Shown here piece after piece: positions 8,488 to 16,931 of a stretch of 64,000 nt of DNA. The translations under genes were made by a program, and so were the position numbers. The DNA is from an uncultured Oscillospiraceae bacterium (GTDB taxonomy: Bacteria; Bacillota; Clostridia; Oscillospirales; Ruminococcaceae), in contig CAJJZS010000001.1 in assembly GCA_905197685.1 (NCBI GenBank), positions 186,001 to 250,000 on the forward strand, given 5' to 3'. Below the pieces are notes generated by a model. That model was not told where the DNA came from. It saw only the letters and a program-made list of their open reading frames with translations, and did not search any database. Numbering within the stretch: the first letter of the stretch is position 1; every line of letters starts with the position of its first letter.

Positions 8488-9573
8488 ATGTCTAACAGAT
8501 TGTTTCAAGGGATTGTTCATCAGATGAGAGAATCCATCGACCGTACCATCGGCGTGGTAGACAGCTATGCGGTTACCATCTCCTGCAGTGACTTGACACG
8601 CATTGGAGAAACCAATGAATATCTGGTATTGGACCTGAATGAAAACACAGACGTATTTGTCAGGGACGGATATACCTATAAACCGTTCGGCACTAGAGCA
8701 AAGCCGGACTATGCTGTGTTTGTAGAAGGAACTGACGAAATTGCGGCGAAGTTTTGTAACATTTTGGCAATCTCTTTTGCAAGCATCAAGCAGTATTATG
8801 ATGAAAAGTATGACCGCAATAATTTTATCAAAAATGTAATTTTGGAAAATATTCTGCCGGGCGATATTTATGTAAAAGCCAGAGAGCTGCACTTTAATAC
8901 CGATGTCAGCAGGGTTGTTCTGCTGATTCGTGTTGTTTCTTCCAACGATATTTCCGCATTTGACGTCATTCAGAACCTGTTCCCGGATAAACAGAAGGAT
9001 TTCGTATTTAATATCAGCGAACGGGATATTGTTTTGGTAAAAGAAGTAAAACCGGGCATCAGTGGAAAAGATATTGAAAAGCTGGCTCGCTCGATTGTGG
9101 ATACCCTCGGCAGCGAGTTCTACACCAGAGTGGTTGTCGGAATCGGTACCATCGTCAACGGAGTGAAAGAGCTGTCCAAATCCTTTAAAGAGGCTCAGGT
9201 TTCTTTGGAGGTCGGCAAGGTATTCGACACCGAAAAATCCATTGTCAGCTACAATAATCTCGGTATTGCGCGTTTGATTTACCAGCTGCCGACTACCCTG
9301 TGCGAAATGTTCCTCAAAGAGGTCTTTAAGAAAGGTTCGATTGACAGTCTGGATCACGAAACGTTGTTTACCATTCAAAAATTCTTTGAAAATAACCTCA
9401 ACGTTTCCGAAACATCCAGAAAGCTGTTTGTACACCGCAATACTTTGGTTTACCGTCTGGAAAAGATTAAGAAGCTGACCGGTCTTGACCTGCGTGAATT
9501 TGACCATGCGATTGTATTTAAAGTTGCCTTGATGGTAAAACGTTACCTCACCGCAAATCCGGTAAAATACTAA
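8488..9573 (+). CDS. PucR/CdaR-type helix-turn-helix regulator
   Basis: The 361-aa product ends with the PucR C-terminal HTH: NLNVSETSRKLFVHRNTLVYRLEKI followed by LTGLDLREF, split here as a three-helix DNA-binding unit. Upstream of it (about 160–290) is a GGDEF-like regulatory region, including SKSFKEAQVSLEVGK, as in CdaR. The first 150 residues look like a small sensor domain. Such proteins usually activate catabolic genes on sensing a small ligand, which is unknown here. It is monocistronic, with a RBS of AGAGGGG and a strong terminator after it. Confidence 0.85.
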   Translation: MSNRLFQGIVHQMRESIDRTIGVVDSYAVTISCSDLTRIGETNEYLVLDLNENTDVFVRDGYTYKPFGTRAKPDYAVFVEGTDEIAAKFCNILAISFASIKQYYDEKYDRNNFIKNVILENILPGDIYVKARELHFNTDVSRVVLLIRVVSSNDISAFDVIQNLFPDKQKDFVFNISERDIVLVKEVKPGISGKDIEKLARSIVDTLGSEFYTRVVVGIGTIVNGVKELSKSFKEAQVSLEVGKVFDTEKSIVSYNNLGIARLIYQLPTTLCEMFLKEVFKKGSIDSLDHETLFTIQKFFENNLNVSETSRKLFVHRNTLVYRLEKIKKLTGLDLREFDHAIVFKVALMVKRYLTANPVKY

Positions 9574-9594
9574 TCCGATTTTGGCATAAGATAA

Positions 9595-9633
9595 AAAATG
9601 TCCGAGAGGAAAAGCTCCTTTCGGACATTTTTT
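9595..9633 (+). terminator. intrinsic terminator
   Basis: AAAATGTCCGA pairs with TCGGACATTTT and is followed by a T-run, right after the PucR-type gene. Confidence 0.88.
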
Positions 9634-9801
9634 CGTTTATCCTTTTTTTAAGACAGAAAAAAAGGGATTTGGAAAACTTTCCTTGATTTTACCGAAAAAG
9701 AAAGGCTTTGTCAATTTATTACAAAAATAAAGAATAAAACTGATTTCTTTGACAAGAAATGTAAATTTTTTTCAAAGTAAAGCGGGAAACAGGACAAACG
9801 G

Positions 9802-9830
9802 TTGCGAGAAAACGAAAAATGTATTATAAT
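9802..9830 (+). promoter_or_regulatory. predicted sigma-A promoter for ftsEX
   Basis: TTGCGA (9802–9807) and a perfect TATAAT (9825–9830) are 17 bases apart, about 90 bases before ftsE. Confidence 0.6.
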
Positions 9831-9922
9831 TGTGAATGTTAAGTTGTAAATTTTTAGCTGTTTCCTGCTCTGCCGACAAAGGCGGAAAAAAGGACAGGCA
9901 AAAGAGATAAGGCGGTGCTCCA

Positions 9923-10618
9923 GTGATTGAATTTACCAATGTGTCCAAAGTCTATGACAACGGGACAAAAGCTTTGAGTAATGTCAGCCTGCAAGTGGAT
10001 AAGGGAGAATTTGTTTTTGTGGTCGGACCTTCCGGCGCAGGCAAAAGTACCTTTATCAAGCTGCTGCTGAGGGAAGAAACTCCGACAAAGGGAATTGTCA
10101 AGGTAAACGGATATAATCTGAATAAGATTAAAAAACGCCAGATTCCGCAGTTCAGACGCTCGCTGGGCGTTGTGTTCCAGGATTTCAGATTGATTCCTCA
10201 AATGACCGTTTATGATAATGTGGCTTTTGCCCTGCGCGTAACCAATGTGGCAAACCGCTCGATTCGTCAGCGGGTGCCGTATGTGCTGGGATTGGTGGGA
10301 CTTGCCGCAAAGGCAAGAAATTATCCCGACCAGCTGTCGGGCGGCGAACAGCAGCGTGTGGCTTTGGCAAGAGCGCTGGTCAACAATCCGCCGCTGTTGA
10401 TTGCGGACGAGCCGACCGGAAACATCGACCCGGAGCTGTCGCTGGAAATTGTGGAGCTGCTCAACGAAATTAACCGCTGCGGAACAACCGTAGTGATGGT
10501 AACGCATGAGCATGAGCTGGTTGCCCGTTTTAATCGCCGTGTCATTACCATTGATCACGGCAACGTAGTAGCGGATGCTTTGGATGCGGATGAATGGGGG
10601 AGTTTTTATGAAGGGTAG
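9923..10618 (+). CDS. ftsE: cell-division ABC transporter ATP-binding protein FtsE
   Basis: The 231-aa ATPase pairs with FtsX at the division or elongation site to drive peptidoglycan hydrolases. Walker A is GPSGAGKS (35–42), the Q-loop is VVFQDFRLIPQ, the signature is LSGGEQQR (138–145) and Walker B leads into ADEPTGNIDP. The short length, FRLIP and DEPTGNIDP are FtsE hallmarks. It starts with GTG at 9923 after GGCGG. It overlaps ftsX by 11 bases, implying translational coupling. Confidence 0.95.
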   Translation: MIEFTNVSKVYDNGTKALSNVSLQVDKGEFVFVVGPSGAGKSTFIKLLLREETPTKGIVKVNGYNLNKIKKRQIPQFRRSLGVVFQDFRLIPQMTVYDNVAFALRVTNVANRSIRQRVPYVLGLVGLAAKARNYPDQLSGGEQQRVALARALVNNPPLLIADEPTGNIDPELSLEIVELLNEINRCGTTVVMVTHEHELVARFNRRVITIDHGNVVADALDADEWGSFYEG

Positions 10619-11534
10619 CAGCATGGGGTATCTGCTCAAAACCGGCTTTAAAAATGTGTATATGAACCGATTGATGTCCTTTGCGTCAATCGGCGTACTG
10701 GTTGCCTGTCTGATGTTAATCGGCAGCGCAGTGCTGCTGTCGCTGAATATGCAGGTAATTGTGGGCGCCGTAGAGGACGAAAACGAGATGGTTGCCTTTT
10801 TGGATATGGATATTCCCGATGAGCGGATTCGGGAAATCGAAGATGAAATCCACAAAATCCCCGAAATAGAGGAAGCCTACTTCTATTCTTCCGAAGAAGC
10901 GTGGGAAGAGGAACAGAAGAAATGGGGAGCAGCCAGCGCGATGGTAGAGGTAGACGTGGAAGGAAACGATTTAGGACCGATTCTGCCCGATGCATACCGA
11001 ATCAAGCTCAAAGATGTCAGTCAACAGACGCTGGACAGCGTGGAACAGCAGCTGTTGCAGATTGACGGAATAGACCCTGATATCCGCACACCGAGCCAGG
11101 AAGCAACTATTTTATCCGATTTGGAAAAGGCAATTTCCACAGTGGGTACGGTCATTGTTATTATTCTGGCAGTGGTGTCGGTTGTTATTATTGCAAACAC
11201 CATCAAGATTACCATCTTTTCCCGCAGAAAAGAAATCAGCATTATGCGTTTGGTAGGCGCAACCAACACCTTCATCAAGATGCCGTTTATCATCGAAGGT
11301 ACTTTAATCGGATTGATTTCTGCGCTGATTGCCTTTGGGGGACTGTGGGTGCTGTACAACTACGCAACGCAGTTTATTATGACAAGTCCGTCCTCCTGGC
11401 TGGAGATTGCAATCGGACGCTTGATTAACTTTAAGGATATTGCAGGATATATGCTGGCAGGCTTTGCGGCAGGCGGCGCGGGCTTGGGTATTATCGGAAG
11501 TAACCTGTTTATCCGCAAGCACTTGAAGGTATAG
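10608..11534 (+). CDS. ftsX: cell-division protein FtsX
   Basis: This 308-aa membrane partner of FtsE has the standard layout: one transmembrane helix near residues 20–45, an extracellular domain (about 50–165), then three more helices, the second after FSRRKEISIMRLVGAT, the coupling segment of the family. The extracellular loop contacts peptidoglycan hydrolases such as the M23 protein encoded next. The ATG at 10608 lies inside the ftsE end and has GGGGGAG upstream; an ATG at 10623 is a weaker alternative. Confidence 0.93.
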   Translation: MKGSSMGYLLKTGFKNVYMNRLMSFASIGVLVACLMLIGSAVLLSLNMQVIVGAVEDENEMVAFLDMDIPDERIREIEDEIHKIPEIEEAYFYSSEEAWEEEQKKWGAASAMVEVDVEGNDLGPILPDAYRIKLKDVSQQTLDSVEQQLLQIDGIDPDIRTPSQEATILSDLEKAISTVGTVIVIILAVVSVVIIANTIKITIFSRRKEISIMRLVGATNTFIKMPFIIEGTLIGLISALIAFGGLWVLYNYATQFIMTSPSSWLEIAIGRLINFKDIAGYMLAGFAAGGAGLGIIGSNLFIRKHLKV

Positions 11535-11578
11535 GAAACAAAAAGATTCTTTCGTAAGAGAAAGGGAGTGTGCAGCAG

Positions 11579-12895
11579 GTGGCACAAAAAAGACGGTTAA
11601 AAGGTTTGGCGGCACTTCTTCTGGCAGCGATGCTGTTGACTTTGCCGGCTTCGGCAACATGGGGCGAAGCGGACACAGAGGTCAGCACCCAGGGCGATGA
11701 TTATGTCAGCGCCGACGATGCAGAGGCGCAGCGTCAGCAAGAAATAGAGGAAGCCAATCAGCAAAAGCAGCAGCGAGAGCAGCAAAAGCAGGAGTATCAG
11801 GGACAGATAAACTCCTTGCAGGGCGAGCTGGATAAGCTCAAACAGGAGCAAAAAGAGCTGCAAAGCAAGTTAAACGATGTCAGCGGGAAAAAAGAACAGG
11901 CGCAGGCAGTAAAGGCTTCTCTGGACGCAGATTTAAACAACGTACTGGGTCAAATCAGCACATTGACCTTGCAGATTGACGCGATGAACGAGTCGATAAA
12001 AATGACGCAGGAAGACATTGAAGCTGCAAAGAAAAATATCAACGAGCAGATTAACCTGCTCAGAAAGCGGATTCAGACCTCTTATAAAGCGGGTTACAGC
12101 AACGCGTTGTCGGTTGTTTTGGGCGCGGACAGCTACTATGACAGCCTGGTGCGCACCCGTGTGATTACCGAAATTTCAGAACGGGATGAGGAAATTATCA
12201 ACGAACTGAATGAGGAAAAGAAAGAGCTGGAGGAAAAGGAAACACAGCTGAAAGAAGAACAGGCGCAGCTGGAGCAGGCAAACAGCGAACTGGAAGAATC
12301 GAAAGGTTCTTTGAGCAAAAAAATCAGCGCGGCTCAGGCAGAGATTGAGGATATCAGCAAACTGGAGCAGGAATATACCAATAATATTGCCGAAAGCCAG
12401 CAGAAGGCAAAAGAGATGGAGAATGAAATTGCCGCAGCGTATGAAGCAATTCAAAATCTGTCCACTTCGGCAAACAGCGAATATGTCGGCGGCGAGATGA
12501 AATGGCCTTTGCCGGGATACAGCACCATTTCATCCGGTTACGGTTGGCGATTTAACGGAAGCGATTTCCACACCGGTATTGATATTACCGGTGGCGGCTG
12601 TATGGGCGCTACTATCGTTGCTGCAAATACAGGAACGGTTGTTAAGACAAATACCAGCTTCACACCGGGACGCGGTTACGGTATTTATGTGATTATCGAC
12701 CACGGCGGCGGAAAGAGTACCTTGTACGGACATTGCAGCGCTCTGCTTGTTTCGGAAGGACAGACGGTTTCCAGAGGACAGCCTATTGCGCAGGTCGGCA
12801 GTACCGGTTGGTCTACCGGACCGCATCTGCATTTTGAGGTGCGCGAGGACGGAAACCATGTAAATCCGCTTCCGTACTTAAAGGGAAACGGCTAA
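11579..12895 (+). CDS. secreted coiled-coil M23 peptidoglycan hydrolase (PcsB/EnvC-like partner of FtsEX)
   Basis: A signal peptide (about residues 1–30) leads to a long coiled coil rich in Gln, Glu and Lys (about 45–290) and then a C-terminal LytM/M23 domain. Zinc ligands are visible as HTGID near 335–339 and HLHFE near 418–422, so the domain should be active. The arrangement matches EnvC and clostridial FtsEX partners, whose coiled coil binds FtsX. I prefer the GTG at 11579 because GGGAG sits 10 bases upstream; a GTG at 11570 is too close to it. It closes the ftsEX operon. Confidence 0.92.
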   Translation: MAQKRRLKGLAALLLAAMLLTLPASATWGEADTEVSTQGDDYVSADDAEAQRQQEIEEANQQKQQREQQKQEYQGQINSLQGELDKLKQEQKELQSKLNDVSGKKEQAQAVKASLDADLNNVLGQISTLTLQIDAMNESIKMTQEDIEAAKKNINEQINLLRKRIQTSYKAGYSNALSVVLGADSYYDSLVRTRVITEISERDEEIINELNEEKKELEEKETQLKEEQAQLEQANSELEESKGSLSKKISAAQAEIEDISKLEQEYTNNIAESQQKAKEMENEIAAAYEAIQNLSTSANSEYVGGEMKWPLPGYSTISSGYGWRFNGSDFHTGIDITGGGCMGATIVAANTGTVVKTNTSFTPGRGYGIYVIIDHGGGKSTLYGHCSALLVSEGQTVSRGQPIAQVGSTGWSTGPHLHFEVREDGNHVNPLPYLKGNG

Positions 12896-12918
12896 TCGGC
12901 AAATTGAACCGAACTATA

Positions 12919-12956
12919 AATAAAACCCCTTCGATTGGTATCGAAGGGGTTTTATT
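12919..12956. terminator. bidirectional intrinsic terminator
   Basis: AATAAAACCCCTTCGAT and its complement enclose TGGT. It separates the ftsEX operon from the convergent end of the selenoprotein locus. Confidence 0.92.
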
Positions 12957-12961
12957 GTATC

Positions 12962-13294
12962 CTATAATGTGATAACCTGATCCGGTTTTACCGTTTCCAA
13001 AGCAGGATAGATATTTGGGAAACATCCGATTCCCGCAGGGAAGATAAGGTCATTTTCAATTCCGCGCTGACGGCAGCAATAATCGCAGCCAACCAGCATC
13101 ATACCGTTCTTTTCGGAGAGAGCTGCAAGGCGTTTTGCAATCTCGCTGTCTTTATGCAGCATATAGGTGTTGTCGAAGAAGAACACCATTCCGGCAACCT
13201 CTGCGCCGTGAATTCCGGCTTCCATCTGAGGAAGAATCATATTTTCCAGAATTTCTCTGGCATGGTCGGACATAAAAATGTAAGCTACTTTCAT
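12962..13294 (-). CDS. saoD: DsrE-related protein of the SAO locus
   Basis: The 110-aa product has the DsrE/TusD-like fold pattern: an N-terminal strand MKVAYIF, a GAEVAGMVFFF strand near 31–40, and a Cys-bearing loop GCDYCCRQRG with Cys 70, 73 and 74, plus Cys 91. DsrE proteins pass sulfur on reactive cysteines; here the same chemistry could carry a metal or thiolate, which is inference. The ATG at 13294 has AGGAGTG upstream. It is the last gene of the leftward unit, 20 bases after saoA. The symbol follows the SAO family naming as I recall it. Confidence 0.82.
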   Translation of the reverse strand: MKVAYIFMSDHAREILENMILPQMEAGIHGAEVAGMVFFFDNTYMLHKDSEIAKRLAALSEKNGMMLVGCDYCCRQRGIENDLIFPAGIGCFPNIYPALETVKPDQVITL

Positions 13295-13314
13295 AAAACA
13301 CACTCCTAAAAAAT

Positions 13315-14184
13315 TTATGATTGTTTTGGCTCGTCGGCAAACAAAGCGTTGTGCAGACGGCTCTTTTCCAGCTCGGATTTTTGGATAAATTCCAACAGGT
13401 CTTTATCCTCGTCATTTTTTACATCGCCGTTTAAGGCAGATTTTAAGATATTGGTCAGCTGATCCACATAGTTGTGGTACTGAACGTTGGTGCGGTCTCT
13501 CGGTCGGGGCAGGTCGATATGCAGGTCGGTTAAGATTCTGCCGTAGTCACGGGACATTACGATAACACGGTCGCTTAAATAAACGGCTTCATCCACATCA
13601 TGCGTTACCATTAAGGAAGTGGTCTTTTTCTGCTGAAGCATCTGTTCAAGCTGCATTTGCAGCAGCTGGCGCATCTGGAAGTCCACTGCGCCCAAAGGCT
13701 CGTCCATCAAAAGAACCTTTGGGTCACACGCCATTGCGCGAAGCAGAGCAACCCTTTGTTTCATACCGCCGGACAGTTCATGAATATAGTAATTTTCATA
13801 TTCGCTCAACTGTGCCATTTCCAGCAGCTGTTTGAGATTTTTTTCCCGTTCATCTTTCGGCATTTTCTGCTTTTTCATCGGGTACATGATGTTCTCTCCG
13901 ACTTTCAGCCATGGGAAAAGCGCGTAGTTTTGGAACATAAACGCCCTGTCCGGTCCCGGTTTGCTGACCGGATTGCCGTTGACAACAATCTTTCCGGAAT
14001 CCGGCGACTGAAAACCGGCAATAATGGTGAGAGTTGTGGTTTTTCCGCAGCCGGAAGGACCCAGCAGCGAAACAAACTCGCCTTCCGCAACATCAAAAGA
14101 AATATCCTTTAAAATCAGTTTGCTTTCTTTGGAGTTGCGTCTGTCTTTAAAGCTTTTTGAAATGTTTTGTACAGAGATAGACAT
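13315..14184 (-). CDS. saoA: ABC transporter ATP-binding protein of the SAO locus
   Basis: The 289-aa ATPase is of the nitrate/sulfonate/taurine (SsuB/TauB) importer type. Walker A is GPSGCGKT (42–49), the Q-loop FMFQNYALFPW, the signature LSGGMKQ (137–143) and Walker B VLLMDEP (157–163), followed by LGAVDFQMR and the H-loop VTHDVDEA. The matching permease (saoP) and binding proteins are in the divergent unit, so the importer is split over two transcripts. About 40 extra residues at the C terminus are charged. There is no in-frame TGA in this gene. Confidence 0.9.
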   Translation of the reverse strand: MSISVQNISKSFKDRRNSKESKLILKDISFDVAEGEFVSLLGPSGCGKTTTLTIIAGFQSPDSGKIVVNGNPVSKPGPDRAFMFQNYALFPWLKVGENIMYPMKKQKMPKDEREKNLKQLLEMAQLSEYENYYIHELSGGMKQRVALLRAMACDPKVLLMDEPLGAVDFQMRQLLQMQLEQMLQQKKTTSLMVTHDVDEAVYLSDRVIVMSRDYGRILTDLHIDLPRPRDRTNVQYHNYVDQLTNILKSALNGDVKNDEDKDLLEFIQKSELEKSRLHNALFADEPKQS

Positions 14185-14204
14185 ATGACACCTACTTGCT
14201 TTGA

Positions 14205-14987
14205 TTAGTTTGAAGATTCTAACGATAAAAATTTAGTGTTTGCAATTTGGAACAATTCGGTTCCTTCTTCTTTATCTTTGATTTTCTGCATTATCTGCTC
14301 GGCGGCGATGTTGTAATTTTTAACAAAGGTTTTAAATTTTTCCGTTTGTACAATATCGTTGCGTACTACCAGAACATAAGAAATATAATCGTGAGAAGAA
14401 ATCGGGGCAAAGGAAAAATCCGGGAGCAAATCTGCTTTTGTTACATCCATTACCGCAGCGTCAATCTGCTCGCTGGACAAAGAATAGGGAAGGGCAGAGG
14501 GGGAAATTTCCCGCACCGTTTCAATCTGAGGATAGGTTTTGGTTGCCAGCTGTTTGAGATGCTGACGCTGCTGTCCCACACCGAGAGTACGAATGTCGGC
14601 AAGTTCCCCCTGATAGGCAAGCACTTCCGAATTCATAATGACAGGAGCATAGATAGAAAATCGGTCATCTGCCTGAACAAAATGAGAGGCAAGGTGGTTG
14701 CAGTAAAATGCAAGCTCAATTTCGTCTGAGCGCAAGGCCCATTGTGCCGTATTGCTTCAGCAGTCTTTGAAGGCATACCCTTGTGCGGAATCGCTTTCGG
14801 AAACAAGGGAGGTATTTTCCGACTGCTGCAAAGCCTGCTCCATGATATAACCGGATACATCGTCACCCGCCCCAATACGCAGCTCTGCCGAACCGGAAAC
14901 AGGGTCGGAGGGAAGCAGAAAGGAAACGGCAGTCAAAGCAGCCACAGCCCCGACAGTACACAAAAAAATTTTTTTCTGAATTTCCAT
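14205..14987 (-). CDS. substrate-binding-like selenoprotein with in-frame TGA (Cys-Sec)
   Basis: Read through the TGA at 14757–14759, this is one 260-aa protein. A membrane anchor or uncleaved signal (about residues 7–25) precedes a periplasmic-binding-protein-like body beginning AELRIGAGDDVSGYIMEQAL. The TGA is codon 77 in the context KDC-U-SN, then ALRSDEIELAFYCNHLA, like the sensing part of NMT1/TauA-type binding proteins. Both halves are needed for the fold and no start or RBS follows the TGA, so selenocysteine is favoured over a pseudogene. The ATG at 14987 follows the saoC stop by one base. I think it is a SaoB-type component but am not sure which name applies. Confidence 0.82.
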
Positions 14988-14988
14988 C

Positions 14989-15564
14989 TTAGCAGCAGTC
15001 TTCCATTCCGTCGCCGAACAGGTCAACCGGCGCGCCGTCAATCATGCGATAAATTGCGTAACCGGCAGCTCCGTTTTTCTCTCCCGATACAATAAATTCC
15101 ATTTCGTTTTCTTCATCAATATTTTTAAACTGGATTCCCTGATTGTCAATCGGAGCAGGAATCGGTTCGGTATAAGTACAGCCGTTCTCCTGCGCAACAG
15201 CGATAACCAGTCGGGTAATCTTGCCTTCCTCTTCACTGTTTTCCTTATAGATAATCAGCAGGTCTTTTTTTTGATCGTTGGTAACGTCCTCTTCACAGGC
15301 AAGCACAACCTTGCGATCGGGGTATTCGCTTTTAAATTTGGTAAGAATGGGGTGATCGTCCTCCACCATCGGCGCATAGATGCGTTGACGCTGACGCTGA
15401 TTGACAGCCTGATTTTTTTGTTCGACATATCGGCTCATGAAAAATGCTCCAATAACAACACAGAGAATCAAAAGGGCAGTTATCAGAAGGGAAAACTTGG
15501 ATTTTGGTTTTTTACTGTCCGTTTTCTGAGCAGTAGTTTCTTGAATATTTGATTTTTGTTCCAT
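14989..15564 (-). CDS. saoC: membrane-anchored protein ending in Cys-Cys-COOH
   Basis: The 191-aa product has one N-terminal transmembrane helix (about 23–45) and an extracytoplasmic domain of roughly 140 residues with phrases such as DVTNDQKKDLLIIY and NIDEENEMEFIVSG. Its last residues are GMEDCC followed by TAA. A vicinal Cys pair at the extreme C terminus recalls the C-terminal metal-relay pair of mercuric reductase, so metal binding is likely but inferred. I recall the family name Cys-Cys-COOH (seleno)protein SaoC, where some members have Sec; this one uses Cys. It sits 12 bases after saoE. Confidence 0.85.
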   Translation of the reverse strand: MEQKSNIQETTAQKTDSKKPKSKFSLLITALLILCVVIGAFFMSRYVEQKNQAVNQRQRQRIYAPMVEDDHPILTKFKSEYPDRKVVLACEEDVTNDQKKDLLIIYKENSEEEGKITRLVIAVAQENGCTYTEPIPAPIDNQGIQFKNIDEENEMEFIVSGEKNGAAGYAIYRMIDGAPVDLFGDGMEDCC

Positions 15565-15576
15565 AAAATCCTCCGT

Positions 15577-16680
15577 TTATGCCTGCGCTTTTTTGCTGTG
15601 AGATTTCAGCCATTTATAAAAAGCAAGACAAGCATAACCAATCATAACAAAGCTGCACAGATTTTGCAGCCAATCCGGTGTGGTAACGATAAAGCGGTTG
15701 GCAGCCTCGATGGTTTTGTGCGTGGTATCAAAGTCCATGACAGGTTTAAATCCGGGCATCAGCAGACAGTTGGTAATAAAACCGACCAGATTGGAAATTA
15801 CCGTTACCATGCCGAAGTACATCAGTGCAGAGCGTTTACCCATCGTTTTGGAGATGGTAATCAGCTCGGGAATGTTGGTAGCGGCGCCTGCCATCAAAAA
15901 GGTGATTGCAACGCCGGGAGCCGCTCCGCTTGCAACAATCGCCGCGATAAAGGGAAGATGTCCTACCGCGCAAACATACATCAAAGCGGCAATCACCGTG
16001 ATTCCGAACAGGGAGATAAATCCCGGATTGCCTAAGTAAGTTTGAATGGCAGACTGAGGAACGATGTTAAACAGCAGTCCCGCAATCAGCATACCGCTGA
16101 CGGCATATTTGGAAACGGTGACGGCAAGTTCGGTAAAAGACCAATGCAGTCCCGATTTGATTTTCTGCCCGACGCTCATCTTTTCTTCTTCCAATAAAAT
16201 AGGGGAGCTGTCCTCCTGGTTTTCTCCCTCGGGATACAGGCAGACCTCTTTGCCGCCGAATTTGTTGGCAACAATGCCGATTATCATTGGGGCGACCAAA
16301 CCGGTGATGATGTAGATAACGGTAATCTGCGGTCCCAGCAATCCCCAGGAAAGAAGCACCGCAATCGGGTTAATCATCGGGGAAGAAGTCATAAAGGCAA
16401 GGGTGGGACCCAGATACGCGCCGGAATAATATAAGCTGATGCCCAGCGGAATGGTTCCGCAGCTGCAAATGGGAATCAAAGCGCCGGAGATGGTGCTCCA
16501 GAAAACACCGGAAACCTTTTTGGTTCCGATAGAGCTGCGCTTCATCTTTTCCGGACTTAAAAATTCATGCAGCAGTCCCGCAATCATAAAGCTGAGAAGC
16601 ATCCAGGAAGAGGAAGTTCCCAGCATATCGAAGGAAGACAGCACAACCTGTTTTAAAAAGGAAAAAAATTCTAACAGCAA
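15577..16680 (-). CDS. saoE: ArsP-like permease, predicted organometal(loid) efflux
   Basis: The 367-aa product has about ten hydrophobic segments and the family motif IPICSCGTIPLG with Cys 72 and 74, found in the permease family that includes ArsP, an exporter of trivalent methylarsenicals. A charged cytoplasmic loop lies near residues 140–180. An ALMYVCAVGHLPFIAA stretch marks the second half. It starts with TTG at 16680, overlapping the saoT stop by 10 bases; the GAGGAGG serving it lies inside saoT. Role in the locus: probably export of the metal product or of the organometal itself. Confidence 0.85.
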   Translation of the reverse strand: MLLEFFSFLKQVVLSSFDMLGTSSSWMLLSFMIAGLLHEFLSPEKMKRSSIGTKKVSGVFWSTISGALIPICSCGTIPLGISLYYSGAYLGPTLAFMTSSPMINPIAVLLSWGLLGPQITVIYIITGLVAPMIIGIVANKFGGKEVCLYPEGENQEDSSPILLEEEKMSVGQKIKSGLHWSFTELAVTVSKYAVSGMLIAGLLFNIVPQSAIQTYLGNPGFISLFGITVIAALMYVCAVGHLPFIAAIVASGAAPGVAITFLMAGAATNIPELITISKTMGKRSALMYFGMVTVISNLVGFITNCLLMPGFKPVMDFDTTHKTIEAANRFIVTTPDWLQNLCSFVMIGYACLAFYKWLKSHSKKAQA

Positions 16681-16931
16681 GAGTTTACAGCCTCCTCAAA
16701 CGCTTGTGTAATCGTATCTTTGTTGATGTTTTTAATCGCCTTGCTTTCATTGATTACCAACATACTTTTGGTGGTAGGACCGTACTTTTTGATGTACCCA
16801 AAATCCTTTCCTGCCTTGTAGATGACAACCTCCAGACGACCCTCGTACTGCTTTTTTAAGGATTCCACGAATCCGACATATACCTCGCATCATGCGCAGG
16901 CGCAGATATATTCGACACATGGCTTCTTCAT
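16671..16931 (-). CDS. saoT: thioredoxin-like selenoprotein with in-frame TGA
   Basis: The ATG at 16931, preceded by AAAGGAGG, opens an 86-aa protein if the TGA at 16890–16892 is read as selenocysteine. The N terminus is YICACA-U-C, placing Sec at residue 14 next to Cys 15, with Cys 5, 10 and 12 nearby. The rest is a small thioredoxin-like fold (LEVVIYKAGKDFGYIKK, then PTTKSMLVINE). It ends in NSCC, a second Cys-Cys-COOH terminus. A 6-bp hairpin with a GUG loop follows the TGA by 15 bases, as expected of a bacterial SECIS. It is the first gene of the leftward unit. Confidence 0.88.
16860..16874 (-). promoter_or_regulatory. candidate SECIS hairpin in saoT
   Basis: On the coding strand GGATTC, loop GTG, GAATCC forms a perfect 6-bp stem starting 15 bases after the in-frame TGA. 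Bacterial SelB-binding hairpins sit at this distance and need a G early in the loop, which is met here. Confidence 0.6.
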
